DNA of 64,000 bases from Companilactobacillus farciminis KCTC 3681 = DSM 20184. GTDB lineage: Bacteria > Bacillota > Bacilli > Lactobacillales > Lactobacillaceae. Position numbers and translations under genes: made by a program. The DNA is taken from NCBI RefSeq assembly GCF_002706745.1, contig NZ_CP017702.1:620001-684000 (forward strand). Direction: 5' to 3'. The notes beneath the pieces were generated by a model. That model had not been told where the DNA came from and did not search any database. It worked only from the letters and a program-made list of their open reading frames with translations. Of the stretch, positions 38,654 through 47,015 are shown piece by piece (within the stretch, counting starts at the first letter, position 1; each line of letters opens with the position of its first letter).

Positions 38654-40006
38654 ATGAAAGTTATTGTTGTCGGATGTACACATGCTGGAACAGCTGCAGT
38701 TGAACAAATTTTAACAAAACACCCAGAGACTGAAGTAACAGTCTACGAACGTGATGATAACATTGCCTTTTTATCTTGCGGTATTGCTTTGTATTTGGGG
38801 AGAATCGTTAATCGTCTTGAAGACATGTTTTACGCGGATCCTACCACACTTGAAGGCTATGGCGCTGAAGTTCATATGAAGCACAATGTCTTGAAGATAG
38901 ATTCAAAAAATAAAAAAATTGTCGTTCAAGATTTACAAACTCAAGAAATCTTTGAAGATACTTATGACAAGTTGATCATGACAACTGGTTCAGAAGTTGG
39001 GGTACCTCCAATTAAAGGAATGGATAATTCCAGAGTTTTGTTGTGTAAGAGTTACGCACAAGCTAAGAAAATCTATGAATCGGCCTTGAATTATCCAAGC
39101 ATCGCCATCGTTGGTGCTGGATATGTTGGTGTCGAATTGGCTGAAAGTTATGCTAATACCGTTCACGAAGTATCACTGATTCAATCTCGTGATCAAATTT
39201 TAAATAATTACGTTGATGATGGTCTGTCAGAAGAAATCATCGATAAGCTAAAAGAACACGATGTTAAAGTTCACCTCGGTGAAAGGGTAGCTGCAATTGA
39301 AGATGGCGAACAATTAACCATCAAGACTAAGGCCGGTAATGATTACAAAGCCGATTTAGTAATTGTCTGCACTGGATTCTTTGCCAATACTGATTTGTTG
39401 CGTGGACAAGTACAAATGGACGGTTACGGTGCCATCATAATCAATGATTACATGCAGACATCAAATCCTGATATTTATGCAGGTGGCGATTCCTGTGTCG
39501 TTAAATTCAATCCAACTGGTGAAATGCGTTATATTCCATTAGCTTCCAGTGCCGTTCGTCAAGGTACTTTAGCGGGAATCAATATTTTTGGCAACATCCG
39601 CAAGTACATGGGAACACAAGCTACAACTGCGATGGAAATCTTTGGCTACACTTTGGCTGAAACTGGTTTGACTTATAAAAAAGCTATTGCCAATGGAATC
39701 AATGCCGATTATGTGGTTTACAAAGATTACTATCGTCCTAATTATATGCCAACAACTGATATGTTGACGATCTACTTGGTTTACGATAAGGATAACCGCA
39801 AGGTTCTAGGAGCACAGTTATTCAGTAAACACGAAGTAGCCCAATCAGCTAATGCTGTTTCGATTTGTATTCAAAACAATAATACGATTGATGATTTAGC
39901 CTATGTTGACATGCTGTTCCAACCAAATTATGATAATCCTTTGAATTATTTGAATCTGGTTGCACAAATGGCAATCGATAAAGAAGATGAAGCTGTTAAG
40001 GAGTAG
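38654..40006 (+). CDS. nox: NADH oxidase (H2O-forming, Nox type), copy 2
   Basis: A 450-aa paralogue of 35860-37215 with the same redox cysteine (FLSCGIALYLG) and the FAD (VVGCTHAGTAA) and NADH (IVGAGYVGVELAESYA) sites. TAGAGGAGGAACC is a strong ribosome site. The pair probably arose by local duplication, with the EAL and GNAT genes inserted or retained between them. Two dispersed repeat elements follow. Confidence 0.92.
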   Translation: MKVIVVGCTHAGTAAVEQILTKHPETEVTVYERDDNIAFLSCGIALYLGRIVNRLEDMFYADPTTLEGYGAEVHMKHNVLKIDSKNKKIVVQDLQTQEIFEDTYDKLIMTTGSEVGVPPIKGMDNSRVLLCKSYAQAKKIYESALNYPSIAIVGAGYVGVELAESYANTVHEVSLIQSRDQILNNYVDDGLSEEIIDKLKEHDVKVHLGERVAAIEDGEQLTIKTKAGNDYKADLVIVCTGFFANTDLLRGQVQMDGYGAIIINDYMQTSNPDIYAGGDSCVVKFNPTGEMRYIPLASSAVRQGTLAGINIFGNIRKYMGTQATTAMEIFGYTLAETGLTYKKAIANGINADYVVYKDYYRPNYMPTTDMLTIYLVYDKDNRKVLGAQLFSKHEVAQSANAVSICIQNNNTIDDLAYVDMLFQPNYDNPLNYLNLVAQMAIDKEDEAVKE

Positions 40007-40080
40007 TCTTCAAGTTAAATCAATGAACTGAAGAAACATCTATTCAGTTTTTTACGGTTCTTTCTCAAGTTAGGTTATAG

Positions 40081-40256
40081 ATGTCGTCGTCCGTTCTGCT
40101 TTGTGGACGCTGGAACGTACTGGGCGCAACTTTAAGCCAATTCCAGAACCGGGAACTGTCTTAAAGCTTGGCCTTTCACTAAGCAATAAATTGCTAAGTG
40201 AAATTTCAGTACTGAGCATCCACAAAGCTGCCACTACCGACTAAATAACGACATTT
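40081..40256 (-). repeat. Dispersed structured element, subtype 2
   Basis: Read on minus, P1 is GCTTTGTGGATGCT with AGCGTCCACAAAGC, P2 GTACTG with CAGTAC, and P3 TTTCACTTAGCAAT with ATTGCTTAGTGAAA (14 perfect pairs). P4 is GCTTTAAG with CTTAAAG. The core matches the other copies but the terminal stem sequence is entirely different and still paired. Together with the next element it fills the 40007-40709 gap. Confidence 0.85.
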
Positions 40257-40359
40257 ATTATTTATTTCAAGTAAATCAAAATAGCATCAATTCAGATATA
40301 GCATTTAACTATTTATCTGAATTGATGCTTATTTGTTTGACTGTATAAAAATATAAAAC

Positions 40360-40532
40360 AACTCTCTAGTCTGGAATAGCAAAGAAAATTGGCTCAGTAG
40401 TGAATTTATTCTTAGCAACTTGTTGCTTAGAATAAGGTCGAGTTTTGAGATTTTGCGCACTTGGTTTATGCAAAAGCTCAAAATCGTGCCCACTACGTTC
40501 CAGCCAAATTTTCTTTGCTATGGAGGACGGAA
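40360..40532 (+). repeat. Dispersed structured element, copy B (subtype 1)
   Basis: P1 as in copy A with GCAAAG/CTTTGC at the end in place of GCGAAG/CTTCGC. P2 is GTAGTG with CACTAC. P3 is TTATTCTTAGCAAC with GTTGCTTAGAATAA (14 perfect pairs). P4 is TTTTGC with GCAAAA. Each stem differs from copy A by paired changes. Confidence 0.88.
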
Positions 40533-40709
40533 TATTATTACTAATCAAAATTAATGAAGTTTTTGCTTTTAAAATAATAATGTTATAAAAAAATTAAAAT
40601 AAAAATTTGCTTTTTTGAATGGTATTTTTCCTTGTCAAAATGTATATTAAAAAAGGCGTTTCGAATGCTAGAATTTTGGTAGTTAATAGAATATTTTGAG
40701 GGTGATCAT

Positions 40710-41915
40710 ATGGGTTTAGGTGAAATCATTCGGATTTGCTTGAGCACTAATGCCTTAGTTACCGGAATCGTGACGGTCGGGCTAATAACCATCATCACCT
40801 ATATTGCGCTTACTTTTGAAAAAGATATTGAATTGTCTTCAGATTGGGCAAATAAATTAGTTTCAGGATTATCAGAAGTTATTTTGCTTTTTACAGCTAG
40901 CTTTGTCGTGATCAAAGTTTTTGAAAGTCTGACGGTGGGTAGTCGGATCGAATTAGGTAGCTTGTTCATTAATGCAGAGTTAACGCTGTTTTTTTATTTC
41001 ATGTTTATTTTTAATAATCGATTGATAGTTATTTTAAATATTGGTTTGCCATTGTTGTACCATTTAGTTTCCGATTCCCAGCAGCATCACCAAATAGTTT
41101 GGCCATTATTCATTGGTGCTTATGTATTGTTAGCTGTTGTCACTGAATATTTGTATACGCACAAAGATGAATTATACATTTTTGATTACAGATATATTGT
41201 GGGACAAATTTTATTTGGAATCTGTTGGTGGTGTCTACTTTGGATTGATTTTCGTTGGCCACTGGCCAATATTATTGGTATGTTGATTTTATTCGAGGTT
41301 TATATGTTTATAGCTCGAATAATTGAAATAAAGATGGAAAACTATTTTTATACATTCAATCGGCTGAAGAAAAAAGTTAATTACGATGCTTTGACTGGAG
41401 TTAGAAATCGAGCTAATTTAAATAAATTTTCAAAAGCAGTTTATGATGAACACTGTAAAGATCTGTGGAAACCATTGACAGTCATAATTTTTGATATCGA
41501 TGGTTTCAAAAACTTCAATGATCATTATGGACACGATATAGGGGATCAAGTGCTTCGGTACGTATCGCATTTAGTTGAAAGAGAGCTTCACCTAGACAAT
41601 GATGGGGGCAGGTTGTTCCGTTATGGTGGAGAAGAGTTTCTCATTATCATTGAAGGAGTAAATGGTGATGAGAGTGTTAAATTAGTTAAATCTATCAATA
41701 AGACTTTGAGGAATGTACCGCTTTTTACACAGGATATGAGTTTGAATATAACTTTGTCCTTTGGCGTGACTACTTTAAGGTCTACCGATAAATCTTTCAG
41801 TGATGTTTTCAAGCGAGCTGATCGTTATTTATATCAATCTAAGAATAGTGGACGGAATTCATTTACGGTTGAAGGACGGACACAGCCAAATGAAGACAAA
41901 CAAAAAAACCAGTAG
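40710..41915 (+). CDS. Membrane-bound diguanylate cyclase (GGDEF), copy 2
   Basis: A 401-aa homologue of 34382-35590: six N-terminal TM helices and a GGDEF domain with GGEEF at 306-310 and FDIDGFKNFND. No RxxD inhibitory site. GAGGGTGATCAT precedes the ATG. It has its own terminator. The mirror-image arrangement with copy 1 around the nox/EAL block is discussed under findings. Confidence 0.9.
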   Translation: MGLGEIIRICLSTNALVTGIVTVGLITIITYIALTFEKDIELSSDWANKLVSGLSEVILLFTASFVVIKVFESLTVGSRIELGSLFINAELTLFFYFMFIFNNRLIVILNIGLPLLYHLVSDSQQHHQIVWPLFIGAYVLLAVVTEYLYTHKDELYIFDYRYIVGQILFGICWWCLLWIDFRWPLANIIGMLILFEVYMFIARIIEIKMENYFYTFNRLKKKVNYDALTGVRNRANLNKFSKAVYDEHCKDLWKPLTVIIFDIDGFKNFNDHYGHDIGDQVLRYVSHLVERELHLDNDGGRLFRYGGEEFLIIIEGVNGDESVKLVKSINKTLRNVPLFTQDMSLNITLSFGVTTLRSTDKSFSDVFKRADRYLYQSKNSGRNSFTVEGRTQPNEDKQKNQ

Positions 41916-41940
41916 GTGGGGAACCTGACTGGTTTTTTAG
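41903..41940. terminator. Bidirectional terminator after GGDEF copy 2
   Basis: AAAAAACCAGTAGG pairs with CCTGACTGGTTTTTT (one mismatch). It probably also ends the minus-strand RNA that comes from 42243. Confidence 0.85.
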
Positions 41941-42243
41941 GTTGATCGATAGGAGCAAGAAATTAATTTACGTCATTGAATGATGGGGTATTCAATGAAT
42001 CGGGGAGATTATTATGATCCGTTGTATTTTTGGGCAAATTTAAGAAATGAGTTTTTTTCTCCTATCGCGTTGTAATTGGGAGTTACAACTTATCAACTGG
42101 ATATCTAGAATAAGCATCTATGCATAGATAATTTATTCTATATGGGAGGCAAAAAATAAACTTTGAAAAGCTTATTCTAGACTTGGCAAAGTATATATTT
42201 TAGCCCCTCCTTCCTCTATGTTAGCGCTTTCTCTCATTGGTAC
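41941..42243 (-). ncRNA. Candidate CcpA-controlled structured RNA
   Basis: The 532-bp gap between the GGDEF and fba genes carries no ORF but has a promoter (42250-42278), a cre box and strong pairings. CGATAGGAG (41947) pairs with CTCCTATCG (42059). TCATTGAAT (41973) pairs with ATTCAATGA (41990). GTTGTAA (42069) pairs with TTACAAC (42083). TCTAGAATAAGC (42104) pairs with GCTTATTCTAGA (42170), or alternatively TAGAATAA with TTATTCTA (42133). A minus transcript of ~300-340 nt ending at 41903 would contain all of these. Not a family I recognise. Confidence 0.6.
42219..42232 (-). promoter_or_regulatory. cre box just downstream of a predicted start
   Basis: AGAAAGCGCTAACA on minus, one mismatch to the cre core. 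It lies about +11 to +24 from the predicted start, a position used for CcpA roadblock. Confidence 0.6.
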
Positions 42244-42249
42244 AAAGTC

Positions 42250-42278
42250 ATTATAGCAAGTTTCTTTTTATTTCACAA
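42250..42278 (-). promoter_or_regulatory. Minus-strand promoter of the structured RNA
   Basis: TTGTGA, a 17-bp spacer and TATAAT on the minus strand. The start is predicted near 42243. Confidence 0.7.
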
Positions 42279-42409
42279 TTCAAAAGCTCATGATATGTAA
42301 ATGGAAAACTACACAGAATTAAGGAGTATCAAGGAGTTTGCGTACTTTCTTGCTAAAAAAAGATTTTTTTAATAATTAGTTATTTTTTCACAAAGTTTTA
42401 GGGTACAAA

Positions 42410-42438
42410 AAAAGACGAAGATCAAAATCTTCGTCTTA
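42410..42438 (-). terminator. Terminator after fba
   Basis: AAGACGAAGAT pairs with ATCTTCGTCTT around a short loop, with a T run on the minus strand. Confidence 0.9.
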
Positions 42439-42447
42439 ATAAAGTCA

Positions 42448-43314
42448 TTAGATTGATGGTGTACCGAACCACTTGATACGTTCGATAGTTGTATCAGTAA
42501 TAGCTTTTGTACCAGGTGCAAGCAACTTACGTGGGTCATAACCCTTAGCGTCAACATCTTGGTCATGTCCGGCTTCGATGTATTCACGTGTAGCTTTAGC
42601 AAAGGCTAATTGTAATTCAGTATTAACGTTAACCTTTGAAATACCCATTGAGATAGCCTTAACGATTTGTTCCTTAGGGATACCTGAACCACCATGCAAT
42701 ACAAGTGGTGTTGAGATTTCAGCAGCTAATTCTTGTAGACGGTCAAAGCTTAGACCTTTCCAGTTGTCAGGGTAAACACCATGGATGTTACCAATACCAA
42801 CAGCTAGGTAGTCAACGCCTGTAGCAGCAAGTGTCTTAGCTTCTTCAACATCAGCTAGTTCACCAAGACCAGTAATACCATCTTCAGTACCACCGATTGA
42901 ACCAACTTCAGCTTCAACAGACATACCCTTAGCGTGAGCTAATTTAACGATTTCCTTTGTCTTTTCAAGGTTTTCGTCGAATGGTAGGTCATGACCATCG
43001 AACATAACTGAGTTGTAACCAACTTCGATACATTCTTTGGCAGCTTCGTAGTTACCATGATCCAAGTGCATTACAACTGGAACTGTAATACCCATTGATT
43101 TGATTGTGTCTTGTACAAGGTGTAGACATAATTCGTAACCACCCATGTACTTAGCAGCACCCATTGATGTTTGAACCAAGATAGGTGTTTGTGTTTCTTG
43201 GGCAGCAGCTAAAATACCACGTGTCCATTCCAAGTCGTTGATGTTAAAAGCACCAACAGCATATTTGCCTTTACGGGCATTGTTGAAAATTTCGTTACCG
43301 TTTGTTAAAACCAT
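42448..43314 (-). CDS. fba: Class II fructose-1,6-bisphosphate aldolase
   Basis: A zinc-dependent glycolytic aldolase of 288 aa. I start at 43314 (MVLTNGNEIF) because GGAGG lies 7 bp before it; the nine extra upstream residues are not conserved. Metal and substrate motifs: VVMHLDHGNYE, SVMFDGHDLPFDENLE, EAEVGSIGGTEDG, and LHGGSGIPKEQI. A cre box lies about 100 bp upstream. Single gene with a strong terminator. Confidence 0.96.
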   Translation of the reverse strand: MVLTNGNEIFNNARKGKYAVGAFNINDLEWTRGILAAAQETQTPILVQTSMGAAKYMGGYELCLHLVQDTIKSMGITVPVVMHLDHGNYEAAKECIEVGYNSVMFDGHDLPFDENLEKTKEIVKLAHAKGMSVEAEVGSIGGTEDGITGLGELADVEEAKTLAATGVDYLAVGIGNIHGVYPDNWKGLSFDRLQELAAEISTPLVLHGGSGIPKEQIVKAISMGISKVNVNTELQLAFAKATREYIEAGHDQDVDAKGYDPRKLLAPGTKAITDTTIERIKWFGTPSI

Positions 43315-43408
43315 CGATAATCCTCCAAAAATTCCATTCATTATTTGAATACATTAATAATTCTAACTCAAAAGCCGAAAAATTCCTACAATTTTTATCA
43401 AACTATTT

Positions 43409-43424
43409 CAGTAAACGCTTACCG
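43409..43424 (-). promoter_or_regulatory. cre-like box upstream of fba
   Basis: GTAAACGCTTAC core (GTAAGCGTTTAC on minus) fits the CcpA consensus closely. It overlaps the end of the small membrane-protein gene and lies ~95 bp before the fba start. Confidence 0.6.
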
Positions 43425-43601
43425 AAAATGAAAATAACAATAGAAAGCCATTAAGTAGAGGATAATGAGAAAAATTAAAATATACCACCAGTATTTTTTT
43501 CCTTTTGATTTAATGAGCGTGTTGTAAATTGCGATAACGACGAAAAAAGCAATTAAGGTGGTGAGAATGCTTAAAATTATTAAAACTGGTAAATTTATCA
43601 T
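43419..43601 (-). CDS. Small two-TM membrane protein, 60 aa
   Basis: MINLPVLIILSILTTLIAFFVVIAIY, then a basic loop (NTLIKSKGKKYWW) and a second helix. The ribosome site is weak (AAAGGTCGG 12 bp upstream), so the call is tentative. It is upstream of fba on the same strand. Confidence 0.45.
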   Translation of the reverse strand: MINLPVLIILSILTTLIAFFVVIAIYNTLIKSKGKKYWWYILIFLIILYLMAFYCYFHFR

Positions 43602-43705
43602 GTTGGGATAACCGACCTTTTTTCAGAAAATAAGAGAAAACCTAACTACCTATATTAATACAGATATCTTTGATATACTGGAACTAATTTATTGAGGTGA
43701 TAATT

Positions 43706-44848
43706 TTGAAGAAAATTAAAGTTATGACTGTTTTTGGTACAAGACCAGAAGCAATTAAAATGGCACCACTCGTTTTAAAATTAAAGCAAAATAGTGATTG
43801 TTTTGAAACTGTAACTGTTGTTACGGCACAACATCGTGAGATGCTTGATTCAGTCTTGGAAATTTTTAAAATCAAACCAGACTATGATTTGAACATTATG
43901 AAAGAACGCCAAACTCTAAGCGGTATCACAGGATTAGTTTTGAAGGAATTAGATAGTATCATCGAAAAAGAAACTCCTGATATCATTCTAGTTCATGGTG
44001 ATACAACAACAACTTTCAGTGCAGCTCTTTCAGCATTTTACCACCAAACAGCTATTGGACACGTGGAAGCTGGCTTGAGAACTTGGAATAAGTACTCACC
44101 ATGGCCTGAAGAGATGAACCGTCAAATGACTGATGATTTGACTGACCTTTATTTTGCCCCAACTAACGAAAGTAAAGCTAACTTGTTGAAGGAAAATCAT
44201 CATGGTGAAAATATCTTCGTAACTGGTAATACAGCTATTGATGCTTTGAGAAGTACCGTTCACAAAGATTATCATCACGATATTTTGGACGTCATCGATC
44301 CTGATAAGAAGATGATCTTAATCACTATGCACCGTCGTGAAAACCAAGGCGAACCAATGAAGCAAGTCTTCAAAGCGATGAAGAAAGTCGTTGCTAAGCA
44401 TAATGATATCGAATTAGTTTACCCAGTGCATTTGAACCCAGTTGTTCAACAAACTGCCAAAGATATTTTGGGTGGCGTTGATCGAATTCACTTGATCGAA
44501 CCACTCGATGTCGTTGATTTCCACAACTTAGCATCGAGAAGTTACTTTATTATGACCGATTCCGGTGGTGTTCAAGAAGAAGCACCTTCATTAGGAAAAC
44601 CTGTTTTAGTATTGCGTGATACAACAGAACGTCCCGAAGGTGTCGAAGCTGGAACTTTGAAGTTAGTCGGAACTGACGCCGATGTTGTTGAGAAGGAAAT
44701 GACTAACTTGATTACTAATAAGGATGAATACGAACGTATGGCTAATGCCAAAAACCCTTATGGTGATGGTAAAGCATCCGAAAGAATCCTTGATTCAATT
44801 AGTTATTACTTCAAACAAACTGACCAAAAACCTGACGAATTTAAATAG
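43706..44848 (+). CDS. wecB: UDP-N-acetylglucosamine 2-epimerase
   Basis: Converts UDP-GlcNAc to UDP-ManNAc for wall polysaccharide or teichoic-acid linkage units. It is 380 aa from TTG at 43706, which GAGGTGA (43694-43700) precedes by 5 bp; an in-frame GTG at 43697 lies inside that site. Motifs: VFGTRPEAIKMAPL, THQREM-type AQHREMLD, HGDTTTTFS, GHVEAGLRT, MHRRENQGEP and TDSGGVQEEAPSLGKP. A strong terminator follows. Confidence 0.94.
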   Translation: MKKIKVMTVFGTRPEAIKMAPLVLKLKQNSDCFETVTVVTAQHREMLDSVLEIFKIKPDYDLNIMKERQTLSGITGLVLKELDSIIEKETPDIILVHGDTTTTFSAALSAFYHQTAIGHVEAGLRTWNKYSPWPEEMNRQMTDDLTDLYFAPTNESKANLLKENHHGENIFVTGNTAIDALRSTVHKDYHHDILDVIDPDKKMILITMHRRENQGEPMKQVFKAMKKVVAKHNDIELVYPVHLNPVVQQTAKDILGGVDRIHLIEPLDVVDFHNLASRSYFIMTDSGGVQEEAPSLGKPVLVLRDTTERPEGVEAGTLKLVGTDADVVEKEMTNLITNKDEYERMANAKNPYGDGKASERILDSISYYFKQTDQKPDEFK

Positions 44849-44855
44849 TAAAAAA

Positions 44856-44909
44856 TAACTCCACTAGATATTTACTTGATAGGGTAAATGTTCTGGTGGA
44901 GTTTTTTTA
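44856..44909 (+). terminator. Terminator after wecB
   Basis: AACTCCAC pairs with GTGGAGTT and an inner ATTTAC/GTAAAT stem; T run. Confidence 0.85.
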
Positions 44910-44977
44910 GTTAATGTAGTGTTAAATTGTCATCGTTCGTTGTTTATTTCAAACTATTAAAGGATAAAGAAAAGAAC

Positions 44978-45153
44978 TACTATCTAGTCCGGAATAGCGA
45001 AGAAAATTGGCTCAAATGTGAAATTTCTCTTGGCAATTTATTGCCTAGTGAAAGGTCGAGCTTGAAGACTTTGCCCGGTCTTGGTCTTAGCAAAGGCTCC
45101 AAGTCGTGCCCACATTGTTCCAGCCAAATTTTCTTCGCTATGGAGGACGGAAT
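44978..45153 (+). repeat. Dispersed structured element, copy C (subtype 1)
   Basis: Almost base-for-base the same as copy A (9258-9424). A 91-codon ORF crosses it but is rejected because the stems, not the codons, are conserved among copies. It fills the gap between wecB and gtrA. Confidence 0.88.
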
Positions 45154-45157
45154 ATTT

Positions 45158-45619
45158 TTAAGCTTCATTGCGACTTTTTCGTCGTTCTTTAAGACCTTTT
45201 AATCGTTCAATCAAATGACGATTCTTATAATTGAAAATCAACTTAGAAGAGAAGTAATTGAACAAACCAACGATCAATTGGTCAATTGCTTTAACAATCA
45301 AGTTGTTCCAAGGGAAAATCCAAACTGCGACAATCATGAAAATATCATCAAAAATCAATGAGAAGATCCGTGAGACTAAGAAGTAGAGACCTTCTTTGAG
45401 CAATTTTTTTGGATTTTCTATTTCTGATTTGAAAACATAGAGTTTCGTCACAAAAAATGAGAAGAAGTTGGAAATAAACCACGCGATAGTGTTAGCTATC
45501 CACAAAGTGATGTGGAAATAATTGTGTGACAGATCAAAGATACCGATATTGATTAGCGATGCTAGGAAACCAAAGAAGCAATACACCCAAAAATTACGAT
45601 ATTTTTTAATTAATCCCAT
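45158..45619 (-). CDS. GtrA family membrane protein
   Basis: A 153-aa protein with four TM helices, starting MGLIKKYRNFWVYCFFGFLASL. GtrA proteins help move lipid-linked sugars for wall or teichoic-acid glycosylation. Helix 2 (IANTIAWFISNFFSFF) and the later YFSSKLIFNYK are typical. The C-terminus is strongly basic. It starts 2 bp after the flavodoxin stop, giving an operon. Confidence 0.88.
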   Translation of the reverse strand: MGLIKKYRNFWVYCFFGFLASLINIGIFDLSHNYFHITLWIANTIAWFISNFFSFFVTKLYVFKSEIENPKKLLKEGLYFLVSRIFSLIFDDIFMIVAVWIFPWNNLIVKAIDQLIVGLFNYFSSKLIFNYKNRHLIERLKGLKERRKSRNEA

Positions 45620-45621
45620 GA

Positions 45622-46077
45622 CTAAAGATCCATTTCTTGAGCCTTTTTATAAATTGATTCCGCAAAGTGATCTAGATTATCGATATCATCTTGTTCAGGG
45701 TCTAATTCGACTTTGACAGATTGAGCACCTTTAACAGCTCCAACTTGGTCGAAAATCTTGCCAAATTCGTCAACGGCACGACAGAAGTCCTCGTAGAAAG
45801 TGTCACCGGAACCACAGACGCCGTAAACTTTGCCTGATAAATCAAGATCTTGCATGTCATCATAGAAATCTAAAGCTTCATCAGGGACGATACCTTGATC
45901 GTAGGTGTAACTAGCTACCACACAAATATCACTATCTTCAAAATCAGCTGCATCGGTTTGAGAAACTTCACTCATATCGACATCGCAACCTAATTCCTCG
46001 AATTTTTCTGTTAAAACGTATGCGATATCTTCATCATTACCAGTGATACTGGCAAATACGATTTTTACTTTTGTCAT
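45622..46077 (-). CDS. Flavodoxin
   Basis: A 151-aa FMN electron carrier. The start is the ATG at 46077 (MTKVKIVFASITGND); six upstream in-frame residues are ignored, and GAGGCGAC is the ribosome site. The phosphate loop is SITGNDED and the isoalloxazine loops are ASYTYDQG and GSGDTFYEDFC. It is followed by gtrA. The reductase partner is not in the window. Confidence 0.9.
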   Translation of the reverse strand: MTKVKIVFASITGNDEDIAYVLTEKFEELGCDVDMSEVSQTDAADFEDSDICVVASYTYDQGIVPDEALDFYDDMQDLDLSGKVYGVCGSGDTFYEDFCRAVDEFGKIFDQVGAVKGAQSVKVELDPEQDDIDNLDHFAESIYKKAQEMDL

Positions 46078-46207
46078 AATTAATTGTCGCCTCATTTATT
46101 TATATCTTGGGATATTATAGCAAATATTGAAATTAACAGCCACGCAATTAAAAAAACTCGGACAATGTTATAATGAAAATAACATTTTTGAAGGGACATG
46201 TTAAAAC

Positions 46208-47002
46208 GTGATTACATTAAAATCTGCAAGAGAAATCGAAGGAATGCAAAAGTCTGGAGAATTGCTTGCTAACACACACATTGGTTTGCGCGATATTATC
46301 AAACCGGGAATTTCCTCAATGGAAATCGAAAATTTTGCTAACGACTATATCGAATCTCACGGTGGCCGTCCATCAGAAAAGGGATTTGAAGGTTATAAAT
46401 ATGCTACTTGCGTCTGTGTCAACGATGAAGTTGCTCACGGAATTCCTCGTAAGAACTTGATCCTAAAGAGTGGGGATGTTTTAAAAGTCGATATGACTGT
46501 CAACTTGAATGGTTACGAAAGTGATTCTTGTTGGACTTATGCAGTAGGGGATATTTCCGCACAAGACCAAAAATTAATGGACGTAACTCACAAAGCTTTG
46601 TACTTAGGAATCGACCAAGCAGTAGTTGGCAATCGTCTAGGTGATATTGGTTATGCTATCCAACACTATGTTGAAGATGAAAACCATATGGGGGATGTCA
46701 GAGATTTAATCGGACATGGAATCCAGCCTACAATGCACGAAGCTCCTAATGTTCCCCACTATGGAGAACCTGGCCAAGGTTTAAGATTACGTGAAGGTAT
46801 GACGATTACAATTGAGCCAATGGTTAATTTAGGTACTTGGGAAATCAAAGATAAATTTGTCAAAGCCGACGGTTGGGAATACTTTGTTTCTGCCGATGGT
46901 ACTAATTCCGCTCAATATGAACATACTATTGCTATTACCAAAGATGGTCCTAAGATTTTGACATCACAAGATCCAGAATACGATGCTAAATATTTACTAT
47001 AA
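46208..47002 (+). CDS. map: Type I methionine aminopeptidase
   Basis: Removes the initiator methionine from new proteins. It is 264 aa with a GTG start; GAAGGG lies 13 bp upstream, and a nearer ATG is out of frame. Metal ligands: the aspartates in VDMTVNLNGYESDSCW, His in GHGIQ, Glu in TIEPM and Glu in YEHTIAIT. The YihY gene begins 13 bp downstream. Confidence 0.94.
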   Translation: MITLKSAREIEGMQKSGELLANTHIGLRDIIKPGISSMEIENFANDYIESHGGRPSEKGFEGYKYATCVCVNDEVAHGIPRKNLILKSGDVLKVDMTVNLNGYESDSCWTYAVGDISAQDQKLMDVTHKALYLGIDQAVVGNRLGDIGYAIQHYVEDENHMGDVRDLIGHGIQPTMHEAPNVPHYGEPGQGLRLREGMTITIEPMVNLGTWEIKDKFVKADGWEYFVSADGTNSAQYEHTIAITKDGPKILTSQDPEYDAKYLL

Positions 47003-47015
47003 TGTTGGTGAAATA

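Noticed and set aside
44927..45202. 91-codon ORF crossing the dispersed element (KCEISLGNLLPSERSS and similar text)
   Set aside because: The same frame is open in other copies only because they are alike. Diverged copies keep the stem pairing and not the amino acids, and there is no good ribosome site.
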